In this document: in pieces, positions 7,959 to 16,159 of the stretch
Position numbering within the stretch: position 1 is the first letter of the stretch
How the letters are laid out: every line of letters begins with the position of its first letter
Notes under the pieces: model-generated
Told to the model about the DNA's origin: nothing
Databases searched by the model: none
What the model saw: the letters and a program-made list of their open reading frames with translations, nothing else
DNA from: an uncultured Bacilli bacterium
Lineage (GTDB): Bacteria > Bacillota_I > Bacilli_A > RF39 > UBA660
NCBI GenBank assembly: GCA_910589335.1
Contig: CAJUTW010000001.1
Location: 1-64,000 of the forward strand
Length of the DNA: 64,000 bases
Reading direction: 5' to 3'
Position numbers and translations under genes: made by a program

Positions 7959-8147
7959 AGGTCTTTTAGACCTATCTCACTAGGGCATAGCCCACGTGAG
8001 ATTAGGGAGTTCCCTAATAACCCCTTTCTTGTTTTTTGCAAAACACCTAAACTAACGTAAAGGTGTAATGTTACAAACAAGATTAAATAATAACTATCGT
8101 TGATAATTATTATTTAATGAATTAGAAAAGGGGAGTCCTTTTCTAAT
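7959..8147. repeat. Array of six consecutive hairpins, candidate transfer or replication origin
   Basis: Six different inverted repeats follow one another. AGGTC/GACCT (7959-7973). ATCTCAC/GTGAGAT with an inner GGGC/GCCC (7974-8002). TTAGGG/CCCTAA (8002-8017). ACACCT/AGGTGT (8043-8066). ATTAAATAATAA/TTATTATTTAAT with an inner TATC/GATA (8082-8118). ATTAGAAAAGG/CCTTTTCTAAT (8121-8147). They lie immediately upstream of the relaxase-like fragment on the other strand, the usual position of a mobilization origin. Function is inference. Confidence 0.6.
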
Positions 8148-8448
8148 TGTAAAAATATTTGCTATCGCCACTTTCATTGCTACGCAACAAAACGTGCCTC
8201 GCTCATTTTTTACATATAACTTTTTAATTAAAAGTTTAGTTTTTGATAAAAAGTACTTATTTTATAATAGTATACGAGAAATTTCGATTTTATTTTACTA
8301 CCAATTTACTACTTTATATTGAGATTTCGTTTAAAAAAAAATATGTTATAATAATTGAAATATTTTGTTTTGATATTGCGTAATTAAAACATATTAAAAA
8401 GAAAAAATTATTTTAAAATAATAATTAAAAAAAGAGGAGTTGGTAATC
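8148..8448. other. AT-rich gap upstream of the orphan gene
   Basis: No gene seen. The stretch 8160-8215 (GCTATCGCCACTTTCATTGC and onward) is less AT-rich than its surroundings and has a counterpart in style at 9140-9180. One copy of the 22-base direct repeat lies at 8294-8315. Confidence 0.4.
8294..8315 (+). repeat. 22-bp direct repeat, left copy
   Basis: TTTACTACCAATTTACTACT (+TT) matches 9258-9279 at 20 of 22 positions. Each copy is itself a tandem pair of TTTACTAC units. The two copies bracket a single gene at 8449-9045. Confidence 0.6.
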
Positions 8449-9045
8449 GTGGAAATTGATATCGTAGATAAAATAGAGAAAAAATGTGAAATAAACTTAG
8501 ATTGGTTTTATCATTCTATTTATTATGATAAAACTAAATATTCGTCTATATTAACTGAAGGAATTAAGTGCAATGAATTATTACATAGGACTGGGTGTGG
8601 TGTTTATAATGGAAAATATTATATAAGTTTATCGAAAATAACTATTCCAGATAATCAATGCTTCCGTTTTTATGCCACATTAAAACCATCCTTTATTATT
8701 GATGGTATAGAACCTATCAAATGTGTAAATATAGCTGAATATGAAAGATATATTGATACAAAAGACCCAAGGCGTATGGGAAACTACGATGGTGAATATC
8801 AATATTATTATTTTATTCAGCACACTTATATTATTGGAATTGTATATAATTTATTAGAAATGCAAAAAAGAAAAACTAAATTCAAAAGAGATCAAATAAT
8901 AGAATTGATAAAAATAAATTCATTATTAGAAGAACTTGATATTGACATTCCTATATATGATTATTCTAGAAGAGATAAAGTACTAGTTCATGAAATTAAT
9001 AAAGAAAAGATAAAATATTATTCAAAAAAATTTTATGATGATTAG
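8449..9045 (+). CDS. Orphan protein of the mobile-element remnant
   Basis: 198 aa, soluble. GTG at 8449 is chosen because AAAGAGGAG ends ten bases upstream; an in-frame TTG at 8440 touches that site. The N-terminal part (WFYHSIYYDKTKYSSILTEG, then GKYYISLSK) has an H...ILxxGI...SLS layout loosely reminiscent of ADP-ribosyltransferase-fold proteins, but I cannot confirm a catalytic triad. The C-terminal part is charged and helical. It stands alone between two hairpin arrays and two direct repeats. A toxin or accessory cargo role is possible; the family is not recognised. Confidence 0.6.
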   Translation: MEIDIVDKIEKKCEINLDWFYHSIYYDKTKYSSILTEGIKCNELLHRTGCGVYNGKYYISLSKITIPDNQCFRFYATLKPSFIIDGIEPIKCVNIAEYERYIDTKDPRRMGNYDGEYQYYYFIQHTYIIGIVYNLLEMQKRKTKFKRDQIIELIKINSLLEELDIDIPIYDYSRRDKVLVHEINKEKIKYYSKKFYDD

Positions 9046-9113
9046 AAATAAGATATTTCTAATTTTAAAATGGAGAATTATTAAAATTGAATGCTACATG
9101 CTTCATGCTACAT

Positions 9114-9214
9114 AATAAGGGTAATACTATACCTTATTATGGCGAAGACTTTAGTGGCTACGCCACTAGTCTCGCTTACAAGACTATACCTCGATACTAT
9201 GACATTGCATAGTA
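9114..9214. repeat. Second hairpin array
   Basis: AATAAGG/CCTTATT (9114-9138). A compound stem GCGA-GACT-AGTGG/CCACT-AGTC-TCGC with one bulged A (9142-9175). TACTATG/CATAGTA (9195-9214). The direct repeat ATGCTACAT occurs twice just before (9091-9113). The style matches the array at 7959-8147. It lies downstream of the Rep-like ATPase gene on the minus strand. Could be an origin or part of the element boundary. Confidence 0.5.
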
Positions 9215-9450
9215 GTTTTTTAATATTTTAAATTAATACTTTAAAAACTTTCTGAAATTTACTACTGATTTACTACTTTTGAAAGCAAAAATATAAGAAA
9301 TTATAATAATTTATAAAAATATCTTTTAAAATCAAAAATGACATAAACGCTTATAAATACAGGTTATAACGTTATTTAAGAACTTATAAAAAGATACTCA
9401 CAAAAATGCAATATTTTTTAGAAAAAAGTTAACAAAAATTGCGATGAAAA
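9215..9450. other. AT-rich gap with the right copy of the direct repeat
   Basis: Nothing coding seen. The second 22-bp repeat lies at 9258-9279. The remainder is low-complexity A/T up to the 3' end of the minus-strand ATPase gene. Confidence 0.4.
9258..9279 (+). repeat. 22-bp direct repeat, right copy
   Basis: TTTACTACTGATTTACTACT (+TT) differs from the copy at 8294-8315 at two positions, 964 bases apart. Could be Rep-binding iterons or the scar of an inserted cassette. Confidence 0.6.
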
Positions 9451-10434
9451 TTATTCATTTTCATCAATCGGTTCTTCATAATGAACGTGATATAATTGTT
9501 CATTTGCATTTCTATTTTTTGTTATAAAAAGTCCTTCACGTTTTAATAAATCTAAATTTGAATTTAATAATCTACCAAACTGTTTAGGAGTTAATAATAT
9601 ATTTGCTTTGTTGATAATCTCATTACAAGTGAAGTCAAAATCTTTTTTATCAACAGCATATTTTATAAATAAAACTAAATTATAATTTATTTCTTCATCA
9701 TCAATTGGATTAATAACGTTAAATATTTGATTAGAAGTTTTTTTTAAATGAATATCTTGTTCTGAAAAATCTCTATTGATAATATTTAATCTAATCAATG
9801 ATTTATCGTTTTTATTTTCTATTAAAGTCAGTTTTCCGTCTACCACTGCATCAAATGCAGTACTTCCTAATATTTTTCCTTGTTTATTTAAGTGATGTGT
9901 AAATAAGATTGTTACATTATATTTTTCACATATACTTCTTAATTTTGGAAGTAATTTCTGACCTATATCTTGATAATTATTAATGTCATAATATATTCCT
10001 AAATTAGTGTCTTTTAACATATCAATAATTACTAATCTTCCATTTTTATATTTAGAAAATTCCATTAAATCAACCTCAAAATCTAATATACTTACTTCGC
10101 CTTTTCCATTTCTATCTATTACAAAAAAAGATTCTTTTGGAAATGAAAGACCAAGATTTTTTATTCTTTCTTGTATTTGATCAAAGTCTGATTCTGTGCT
10201 AATATAAAGTACGGGAGAGGGTATAGTATTATGTCCTAGAAATTGCGTACCATTAGTGATTGAATTGGAAAGTTGTAGGGAAAACATAGACTTTCCAACT
10301 TTAGCATTTGATACTAAGCAATATAGCCCTTTGTACTTCATTATTCCAGCAAGAATCTTTTCAATATGGATATGAGTCTGTTTATGGTAAAAGCAAGGAA
10401 TTAATTTTGCCAGAAAAAGATATTGATAATTCAT
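9451..10434 (-). CDS. RepA-like AAA/RecA-fold ATPase of a mobile element, 5' end rearranged
   Basis: 327 aa as an open frame. Walker A is SNAKVGKSMFS (~42-52) and Walker B is GRLVIIDML. FTHHLNKQGKILGSTAFDAV is the conserved segment of RepA-type (AAA_25) helicase-like ATPases found in plasmids, phages and integrative elements. The C-terminal ~100 residues look like a winged-helix region. The first ~25 codons (MNYQYLFLAKLIP...) are read antisense to an acetyltransferase gene, so the native N-terminus has been lost or replaced. A possible internal start is ATG at 10341 (MKYKGLY). Probably a replication ATPase of the remnant; activity uncertain. Confidence 0.7.
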   Translation of the reverse strand: MNYQYLFLAKLIPCFYHKQTHIHIEKILAGIMKYKGLYCLVSNAKVGKSMFSLQLSNSITNGTQFLGHNTIPSPVLYISTESDFDQIQERIKNLGLSFPKESFFVIDRNGKGEVSILDFEVDLMEFSKYKNGRLVIIDMLKDTNLGIYYDINNYQDIGQKLLPKLRSICEKYNVTILFTHHLNKQGKILGSTAFDAVVDGKLTLIENKNDKSLIRLNIINRDFSEQDIHLKKTSNQIFNVINPIDDEEINYNLVLFIKYAVDKKDFDFTCNEIINKANILLTPKQFGRLLNSNLDLLKREGLFITKNRNANEQLYHVHYEEPIDENE

Positions 10435-10802
10435 TAAATAATCCTAAATGTCATGCTTATGAAATGATAGATGATAATAATGAAATTCTTGGAGGTGCTA
10501 TTGTAGAAATAAATGATAACGATGTTAATCATTTAGATTTCCTATTTGTTAGAGTTGGTATTCAAAGTAAAGGTATTGGAGAGGCAATATGGAAAGAAGT
10601 TGATAACATATATTCAAATACAAGGCTTTGGAAAACTTGTACTCCATATTTTGATAAAAGAAATATTCATTTTTATGTAAATAAACTAAAGTTTAAAATA
10701 GTAGAATATTTTAACGAAAAACATCCTGATTCAAAAATGTTAGAGGACATTTTTGAAGAAGATAATGGAATGTTTGAATTTGAAAAAGAAATGAATGAAT
10801 AG
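10360..10802 (+). pseudogene. GNAT acetyltransferase lacking its N-terminus
   Basis: From about 10360 the plus strand encodes a GNAT domain: CHAYEMIDDNNEILGGAIVE, then NHLDFLFVRVGIQSKGIG. The acetyl-CoA loop VGIQSKGIGEAIW (Q/RxxGxG/A) is present, then TPYFDKRNIHFYVNKLKFKI. The open frame extends left to 10308, but those codons are antisense to the RepA-like gene and not GNAT-like. The first ~25-30 residues of the domain and the true start are missing. The gene was cut when the neighbouring element joined here. The exact junction, between ~10340 and 10375, is uncertain. Confidence 0.65.
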
Positions 10803-10825
10803 TAATTTAGCAGTGAGGTTTAGTT

Positions 10826-11392
10826 GTGAAAAAAGTATTAAAAATAGGATTATACATAATATTAGGAATAATGGGTTCTGTTATAGTTACATTATTATTT
10901 ATAATGCTATTTAGTTTTATTTGTTCAACTTGTATTAAAACTGACGAAGAATATATTTTTGATGATATAAAAGACAGAACTAATGTTAGTTTTAAAGCTT
11001 GCAATATTATAAATGAAAAAGATACACATGGCGGATTTCTTGGAGATGGAAAAAAGAGTGTTATATATCAATGTGATAAAAATTTTAACACAAAAAATAT
11101 AAGAAAAAAATGGAACAAACTTCCTTTAAGCGAAAACTTAAATATCTATTTATATGGTGATGCAGTAAAAAATGGAATAACTTATCCTAAAAAAGAAGAA
11201 AACGATTATGTAATTCCCAAAATAGAAAATGGATATTATTATTTCATAGATAATTATAGTTTATACTATAAGGATATTGATAACATATATAGCGACGAAA
11301 AAATATTGGATATGGGAAGATCACATAATTTTACATTAACTGTTTATGATATAGATAAAAACTATTTATATTACTATGAAATTGATACTTAA
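10826..11392 (+). CDS. Membrane-anchored protein of unknown function
   Basis: 188 aa. GTG start (10826) after AGTGAGG. One strong membrane span at residues ~7-35, then a cysteine-containing extracytoplasmic domain (TCIKTDEEY, FKACNI, YQCDKN) ending in aromatic-rich strands. Three following genes have similar layouts, so it is the first of a tandem set of small proteins. No family recognised. Immunity or surface-sensing roles are possible but unsupported. Confidence 0.65.
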   Translation: MKKVLKIGLYIILGIMGSVIVTLLFIMLFSFICSTCIKTDEEYIFDDIKDRTNVSFKACNIINEKDTHGGFLGDGKKSVIYQCDKNFNTKNIRKKWNKLPLSENLNIYLYGDAVKNGITYPKKEENDYVIPKIENGYYYFIDNYSLYYKDIDNIYSDEKILDMGRSHNFTLTVYDIDKNYLYYYEIDT

Positions 11393-11405
11393 GAGGAGTT
11401 TAATT

Positions 11406-11720
11406 ATGATAACTTATAGAGAGTTTAAAGAAATAATGGATAAAACTTCAGACGGTTGTGAAATCGGAATATATTTTAATAATGATTTTGATGATTATCT
11501 TGTAGTAAAATTTAAGGATTATATTACGATAGGAAAATTCAATTGTGCTAAAAATGAAATATATAAATTTAGCAATATTGATGAACTATATAACGCAACA
11601 ATAGAAAATATGTGTTTAAAAAGAGATTGGAATAAAATAGCTGACATCTTGATAGATTTAACTTTTAGTATCATTGAAGATAAAGATGAAATAAAAAAAA
11701 TATATAATGTTGATTTATAG
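11406..11720 (+). CDS. Small soluble acidic protein, unknown
   Basis: 104 aa starting MITYREFKEIMD. AAGAGGAG at 11391-11398 supports ATG 11406 over an in-frame upstream ATG at 11376 inside the preceding gene. Size, acidity and alternating strands and helices recall immunity-type proteins, but no family is recognised. Confidence 0.65.
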   Translation: MITYREFKEIMDKTSDGCEIGIYFNNDFDDYLVVKFKDYITIGKFNCAKNEIYKFSNIDELYNATIENMCLKRDWNKIADILIDLTFSIIEDKDEIKKIYNVDL

Positions 11721-11755
11721 TATTTAGAATTATAATTTAGGAGTTAGATGAGTTT

Positions 11756-12331
11756 ATGAAAAAAGATAAATTAGAAATTGAAATTAGTACTTTAGATGAA
11801 AAAGTTATAGAGGAGTTTTTTAATATTGCTATACAATTAAAAGAAAAAAATTTTAATCCCAAATGTTTGAAAAAATCTCGTGCTAAAATATTTATGATAT
11901 TTTTGGGTTTATATTTATGTGTTCTATTAGGAACTATAATTTTTGGGATTTTCGAAGGAGATTTTCTTATAAATACCTTGTTAAATAGTGGGATTTTTGT
12001 TTTATTTTTATCTTATTTTATTAAAATGATAAAAGGTTATGTAAGTGATAAAAAAATTGTTAAGAGTACACTTAAATCATTTTCTAAGTTTACTCTTATA
12101 TTTGACACCAAGGGAATAAAACAAAAAAAGAAAACTAAAGAAATTAGTTTATGCGATTGGGAACAATTAAAGTCAATACTAATTAATGATTACTCAATTA
12201 TATTTCTTTCAAATAATAATAATGAATTTGATGCTTTTCTTTATATTTCTACATACTATAAGGAAAGAGTTATAGATATATTAACAGAGCTACATAAAGA
12301 ACATTTAATAATCGATAATACTATAAGATAG
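11756..12331 (+). CDS. Two-span membrane protein with YcxB-like tail
   Basis: 191 aa. Two membrane spans lie at ~45-65 and ~73-92. The cytosolic tail carries FTLIFDTKGIKQKKKTKEIS, CDWEQLKSIL and YSIIFLSNNN. This strand-W-strand pattern resembles the YcxB-like domain of small Firmicutes membrane proteins of unknown function. GGAG lies 12-15 bases upstream of the ATG. Part of the small-protein run at 10826-13456. Confidence 0.6.
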   Translation: MKKDKLEIEISTLDEKVIEEFFNIAIQLKEKNFNPKCLKKSRAKIFMIFLGLYLCVLLGTIIFGIFEGDFLINTLLNSGIFVLFLSYFIKMIKGYVSDKKIVKSTLKSFSKFTLIFDTKGIKQKKKTKEISLCDWEQLKSILINDYSIIFLSNNNNEFDAFLYISTYYKERVIDILTELHKEHLIIDNTIR

Positions 12332-12386
12332 ATAACATTTTAATAAATTAAAATTTAGTATCATTGATAATAAGTTGAGGTGTAAT

Positions 12387-12902
12387 ATGAAAAAAATATT
12401 TAAAATATTTGTAATTACTGTTGTAGCAATATTAATCATTTTATTTTTTGGATATTGTATTTTAAATTTATTATGGAAAAAAGATTTTAATAGATTTGAT
12501 TATGATAAAAGTAAAAAAGAGTTAATGGAATTTTTTAAAACAAATAAAAAAGAATTAGAGATTATTGCAGAGGAATTATATGAAAAGAAAACTTCAAAAA
12601 ATAATCCTTATGAAAACATAAGATATGCTACATATAAAAATGATTCTGAATTTTCTTTCTTAAAAAAATCGGAATATATTCAATTTGATATTGATGCACA
12701 AGGGATGCTTGGTGGACAATATTATGGACTAATCTATATAAAAGATGATATATATAACAGTGATGATTTATTTATATATGACGAAAATAAAGAAACTAGT
12801 AAGGGTAATAATATTTTTATTAGAGAAAAGATTGCTAATCATTGGTATTATTACTATGATGACTATGATGGAAAAGTAAATATAAAAGAGATAAAAAAAT
12901 AG
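12387..12902 (+). CDS. Membrane-anchored protein, unknown
   Basis: 171 aa. ATG 12387 is preferred because GAGGTG ends five bases earlier; an in-frame TTG at 12375 overlaps that site. One N-terminal span (~6-26), then a charged helix and a C-terminal beta region (YIQFDIDAQGMLGGQYYGLI). No family recognised. Confidence 0.6.
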   Translation: MKKIFKIFVITVVAILIILFFGYCILNLLWKKDFNRFDYDKSKKELMEFFKTNKKELEIIAEELYEKKTSKNNPYENIRYATYKNDSEFSFLKKSEYIQFDIDAQGMLGGQYYGLIYIKDDIYNSDDLFIYDENKETSKGNNIFIREKIANHWYYYYDDYDGKVNIKEIKK

Positions 12903-12919
12903 TCATAAAGGAGTTTTAG

Positions 12920-13456
12920 ATGAAGTTTACTTTTAAAAAATATATAAGACAATTAATATTATATGATACATTTATTACCTTATTTATAATCATTTTCTTT
13001 TTACTATTTCAAGATACAGTATTTATATTATTTGCTATATTAGTGATATTTATTTGTAATATAAATTTTTTTAGAATTATTTATAATATTAAAAAATTTC
13101 TAAAGGAACAACCAAATGATATAATTAGTAAGTTAGAAAAAGATTTAAGTAATAACTATCTAATATATGATTCATGGTATTTAACAGATGAATATATGTT
13201 TTCTGTCGAAAGATTAGAAAAAATTAATTATAAAGATATTATGGTTGTAGAGGGAGGAATAACTCTTGTTTCAGGTAGAAATAATAATCTCGGATACAAA
13301 CAAACTATATATCTAAAGAATGGAGAAAAGTATAAACTAAAAGCTCCTATAACAAGTTCAAATTCAGATATATTTACTGAATTTATAAAGGGAAAAAATA
13401 GTAGTACCTATTTTGGAATTATAGAAGATTATATGAAAATAAAGAAAGATATATAA
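12920..13456 (+). CDS. Two-span membrane protein, unknown
   Basis: 178 aa. Spans at ~13-33 and ~36-56, then a soluble domain (YNIKKFLKEQPNDIISKLEK, MVVEGGITLVSGRNNN, GYKQTIYLKNGEKYKL). The layout resembles 11756-12331 with a different sequence. AAAGGAG lies before the ATG. Last gene of the accessory run, ending 63 bases before a minus-strand terminator. Confidence 0.6.
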   Translation: MKFTFKKYIRQLILYDTFITLFIIIFFLLFQDTVFILFAILVIFICNINFFRIIYNIKKFLKEQPNDIISKLEKDLSNNYLIYDSWYLTDEYMFSVERLEKINYKDIMVVEGGITLVSGRNNNLGYKQTIYLKNGEKYKLKAPITSSNSDIFTEFIKGKNSSTYFGIIEDYMKIKKDI

Positions 13457-13513
13457 ATTTGAAATAATATTTTGGGAGTGAGGCTATCGTTTGTGATATT
13501 CTTTTTCTTTTCA

Positions 13514-13543
13514 TAAAAAAACAACTCTATACTAGCAGTTGTT
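13514..13543 (-). terminator. Terminator for the minus-strand small gene
   Basis: AACAACT/AGTTGTT stem; on the minus strand it runs directly into seven T. It lies 136 bases beyond the stop of the gene at 13679-13900. Confidence 0.6.
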
Positions 13544-13678
13544 AAAAAAAATATTATCTAAATGATTCATTTTTTGTTATAAGTTAAAAAATCTTTTCAC
13601 TTATAAATATTCTTTAAGTATTTATTCGACAAACTTAGATAAGTTGTATTTCTTTCTATATCTTTTCTAATTATGTAT

Positions 13679-13900
13679 TTAATTATTTGATTTAAATTCT
13701 ACGACTTCATATAATTTATCAGATATTATATCAAGATTTTTAGGATAATCTTTGTCGTAATAATCAATTAAATCTTTTAATAAATCGTTTATCTTTTTAG
13801 AAATTTCTTTAGTGTATGAGTAAGAAAAAATAATATTGAGACTATTTAATACATGAAACGTAATTAAAGTTGTTAAGTTTCTTTCGTATTTTTTTATCAT
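13679..13900 (-). CDS. Small helical protein, unknown
   Basis: 73 aa, predicted largely helical (KISKKINDLLKDLIDYYDKD). An AAAGGAG site seven bases before the ATG on the minus strand and a terminator downstream support a real gene despite its size. No homolog recognised. Confidence 0.55.
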   Translation of the reverse strand: MIKKYERNLTTLITFHVLNSLNIIFSYSYTKEISKKINDLLKDLIDYYDKDYPKNLDIISDKLYEVVEFKSNN

Positions 13901-14049
13901 AAATTTTCTCCTTTCTTTAAAAAATTAATTTATTTTTAATGTTACTTAAAGTAATTGTTTTAACTTTTTTAATAAATATTTTAAATTTTGCAATTTAATA
14001 TTGTGTTATATCAAAAAATTAAGTTGTTTATTATAAAGTTTCTAAAGAA

Positions 14050-14532
14050 ATGTTTTATAAAATTAATAACTATACTGATAAAGATAGATATAAAGAATTT
14101 CAACAAAAATTAGAAAGCGTCGAAATAAATTATATAGATTGTGATTTATATTCTCTTCCTAATTATTTAGGTGATAATACATATGATGCAATGAATTTTT
14201 CTAATATTTATGAATATTTAAATTATGGAAAGGATGTTTGTAGAGAAAATGCTTTAAAATTTTATAATTTTTTAATGCAACAAATATGTCCTAGACTTAA
14301 TAAAGATGGAAAAATTATGATATCATATTGTTATGCTTTTAATCATGAAGTAGAAAGATATTTAAAAAGAGAAATGACTGAAGAAAATATAGAAAGTATA
14401 TTATATCAAAAAGGAATTACTTTTGATACAAAATATTCTTTTGCAGGAAAATTTGATTGTTTATTAGATTGTCCAGCATTTAATAAAGAAGATGATATCA
14501 TTTATAATGAAGAAGAGTATGAAAATAATTAA
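14050..14532 (+). CDS. Possible C-terminal fragment of a SAM-dependent methyltransferase
   Basis: 160 aa. YDAMNFSNIYEYLNYG then LMQQICPRLNKDGKIMISYC resembles the later strands of a class I methyltransferase, but the N-terminal SAM-binding motif is absent. There is no good ribosome site. The frame is open for nine codons further upstream (to a stop at 14020), consistent with a truncated gene. Lies between the accessory run and nagZ. Likely a remnant; family call weak. Confidence 0.45.
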   Translation: MFYKINNYTDKDRYKEFQQKLESVEINYIDCDLYSLPNYLGDNTYDAMNFSNIYEYLNYGKDVCRENALKFYNFLMQQICPRLNKDGKIMISYCYAFNHEVERYLKREMTEENIESILYQKGITFDTKYSFAGKFDCLLDCPAFNKEDDIIYNEEEYENN

Positions 14533-14578
14533 TTTAATATCTTAGAAAATAATTAGATAAAATACCTAAATTTTTTTT

Positions 14579-14608
14579 AACTTTCAAAATAAAATTGAAA
14601 GTTTTTTT
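14579..14608 (+). terminator. Rho-independent terminator
   Basis: Nine-pair stem AACTTTCAA/TTGAAAGTT with a seven-base loop, then seven T. Confidence 0.8.
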
Positions 14609-14655
14609 GAATAAAAATTTTTTATTGACATAATTTTTATTAGGAGGCAAGTTTT

Positions 14656-15993
14656 ATGGGTGATAAAAAGGTATATTCAATAATTGTTATAACAGGAATA
14701 ATACTAATTTCTTTATTTCTAATAATTATGAATAAGAATAAATTAAATGAATTAGTTGGTAATGTTGTTGAAGTAAATGATCGTTATTTTGTAGTAGATA
14801 GTGAGGATGGTAAGTATAAATTTTCATATTTAAGTGAGAGAGATATCACAGAAAAAAGTAATATTACAATCAAATATAAAGGTAAATTAGATGAAGAAAA
14901 CATTAATAAAATGGATTCTTATACTTTAACTAAAGAAACTGTTTCTATAATAGATAAATTAGAAAGTAATGGTATTTTTAGTGCATTTTACAATATGGCA
15001 AAAGAAAGATTAGATGAAATGTCACTTGATGAAAAAATAGGTCAATTATTATTAGTTAGAGTACCAGATGGAGATGCAGTTGAGGCTGTTAAAAAGTATC
15101 AATTTGGAGGATATGTTTTATTTGAGAGAGATTTTAGGAATAAAACAAAGGATGAGGTTTATCAAACTATTAAATCATATCAAGATGCTTCTATTGTTCC
15201 TATGATAATGGCAACAGATGAAGAGGGTGGTAGAGTTGTTAGAGCAAGTTCTAATCCAAAGCTTAGAAGTACACCATTTTTATCAAGTCAGGAGTTATAC
15301 AAAAAAGGTGGTTTAGATTTAATTGCAGAAGATACAATTGATAAAAGTAAATTTTTAAAAGATTTAGGTATAAATGTTAATTTAGCTCCAGTTGTTGATG
15401 TTGTTACTGATTCTAACGCTTATATGTATAATCGTTCTTTAGGAGAAGATACAAGTACTACTTCAAAATATGCAGAAGAAGTTATAAAAGCAAGTAAGAC
15501 TGAAGATGTTTCTTATGTTTTAAAACATTTTCCAGGATATTCTAATAATAGTGATACACATACAGGTACTAGTGTAGATAGTAGAACATTAGATGAAATA
15601 AAAGAAAATGATTTACCACCATTTAAAGCAGGAATTGATGCTATGGCTGAGGCTGTTCTTGTAAGTCATAATATTGTTGAAAGTATTGAAAAAGATACTC
15701 CAGCATCTTTATCGAAGAATGTTCATGAAATGTTACGTCAAGAATTAGTTTTTTCAGGAGTTATTATTACAGATGATTTAGATATGCTTGCAACTAAGAA
15801 TAGTACTGATTTATATTTAAATGCTTTGAAGGCTGGAAATGATATGTTGATTGTTACAGATTTTGATGAAGCATTTGATTCAATTAAAACAGCAGTTAAT
15901 GATAATACAATCGATACAGAAACAGTTGATAAAGCAGCATTAAGAATATTGGCTTGGAAGTATTATAAAATATTATTCCCAACAAAAAGCTAG
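14656..15993 (+). CDS. nagZ: Membrane-anchored beta-N-acetylhexosaminidase (GH3, NagZ type)
   Basis: 445 aa. Removes N-acetylglucosamine from muropeptide-type glycans. Residues 7-25 are a membrane anchor and ~30-80 a small beta domain. The GH3 barrel begins at ~120 (LDEKIGQLLLVRVP). ATDEEGGRV (~186), KHFPGYSNNSDTHT (~290-303, the flexible His/Asp loop) and ITDDLDMLA (~371, nucleophile) are present. The loop reads PGYSNN rather than the usual PGHG. TAGGAGG precedes the ATG, and terminators flank the gene, so it is monocistronic. The anchor points to action at the cell surface. Confidence 0.9.
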   Translation: MGDKKVYSIIVITGIILISLFLIIMNKNKLNELVGNVVEVNDRYFVVDSEDGKYKFSYLSERDITEKSNITIKYKGKLDEENINKMDSYTLTKETVSIIDKLESNGIFSAFYNMAKERLDEMSLDEKIGQLLLVRVPDGDAVEAVKKYQFGGYVLFERDFRNKTKDEVYQTIKSYQDASIVPMIMATDEEGGRVVRASSNPKLRSTPFLSSQELYKKGGLDLIAEDTIDKSKFLKDLGINVNLAPVVDVVTDSNAYMYNRSLGEDTSTTSKYAEEVIKASKTEDVSYVLKHFPGYSNNSDTHTGTSVDSRTLDEIKENDLPPFKAGIDAMAEAVLVSHNIVESIEKDTPASLSKNVHEMLRQELVFSGVIITDDLDMLATKNSTDLYLNALKAGNDMLIVTDFDEAFDSIKTAVNDNTIDTETVDKAALRILAWKYYKILFPTKS

Positions 15994-16018
15994 AAAAGAA
16001 AACTCTTTTCTTTTTTTT
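15994..16018 (+). terminator. Rho-independent terminator after nagZ
   Basis: AAAAGAAAA/TTTTCTTTT stem with a CTC loop and T tail, directly after the stop codon. Confidence 0.7.
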
Positions 16019-16159
16019 ATATTAATGTGTATATAAATTATTAATTTGGGGAGATTATATATAGATATAATTTATTAGTATTTTACTTATAAGAAAACTA
16101 AGTAAATATATATCTATTTATTTTATTAATATTAGTAATTAGGAAGGATGAAACAATAA

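Noticed and set aside
9091..9113. Duplicated ATGCTACAT as a target-site duplication
   Set aside because: The two copies are only four bases apart and do not flank any insertion.
7959..9214. CRISPR array
   Set aside because: The repeated structures are hairpins of different sequence, with no regular repeat-spacer unit and no cas genes.
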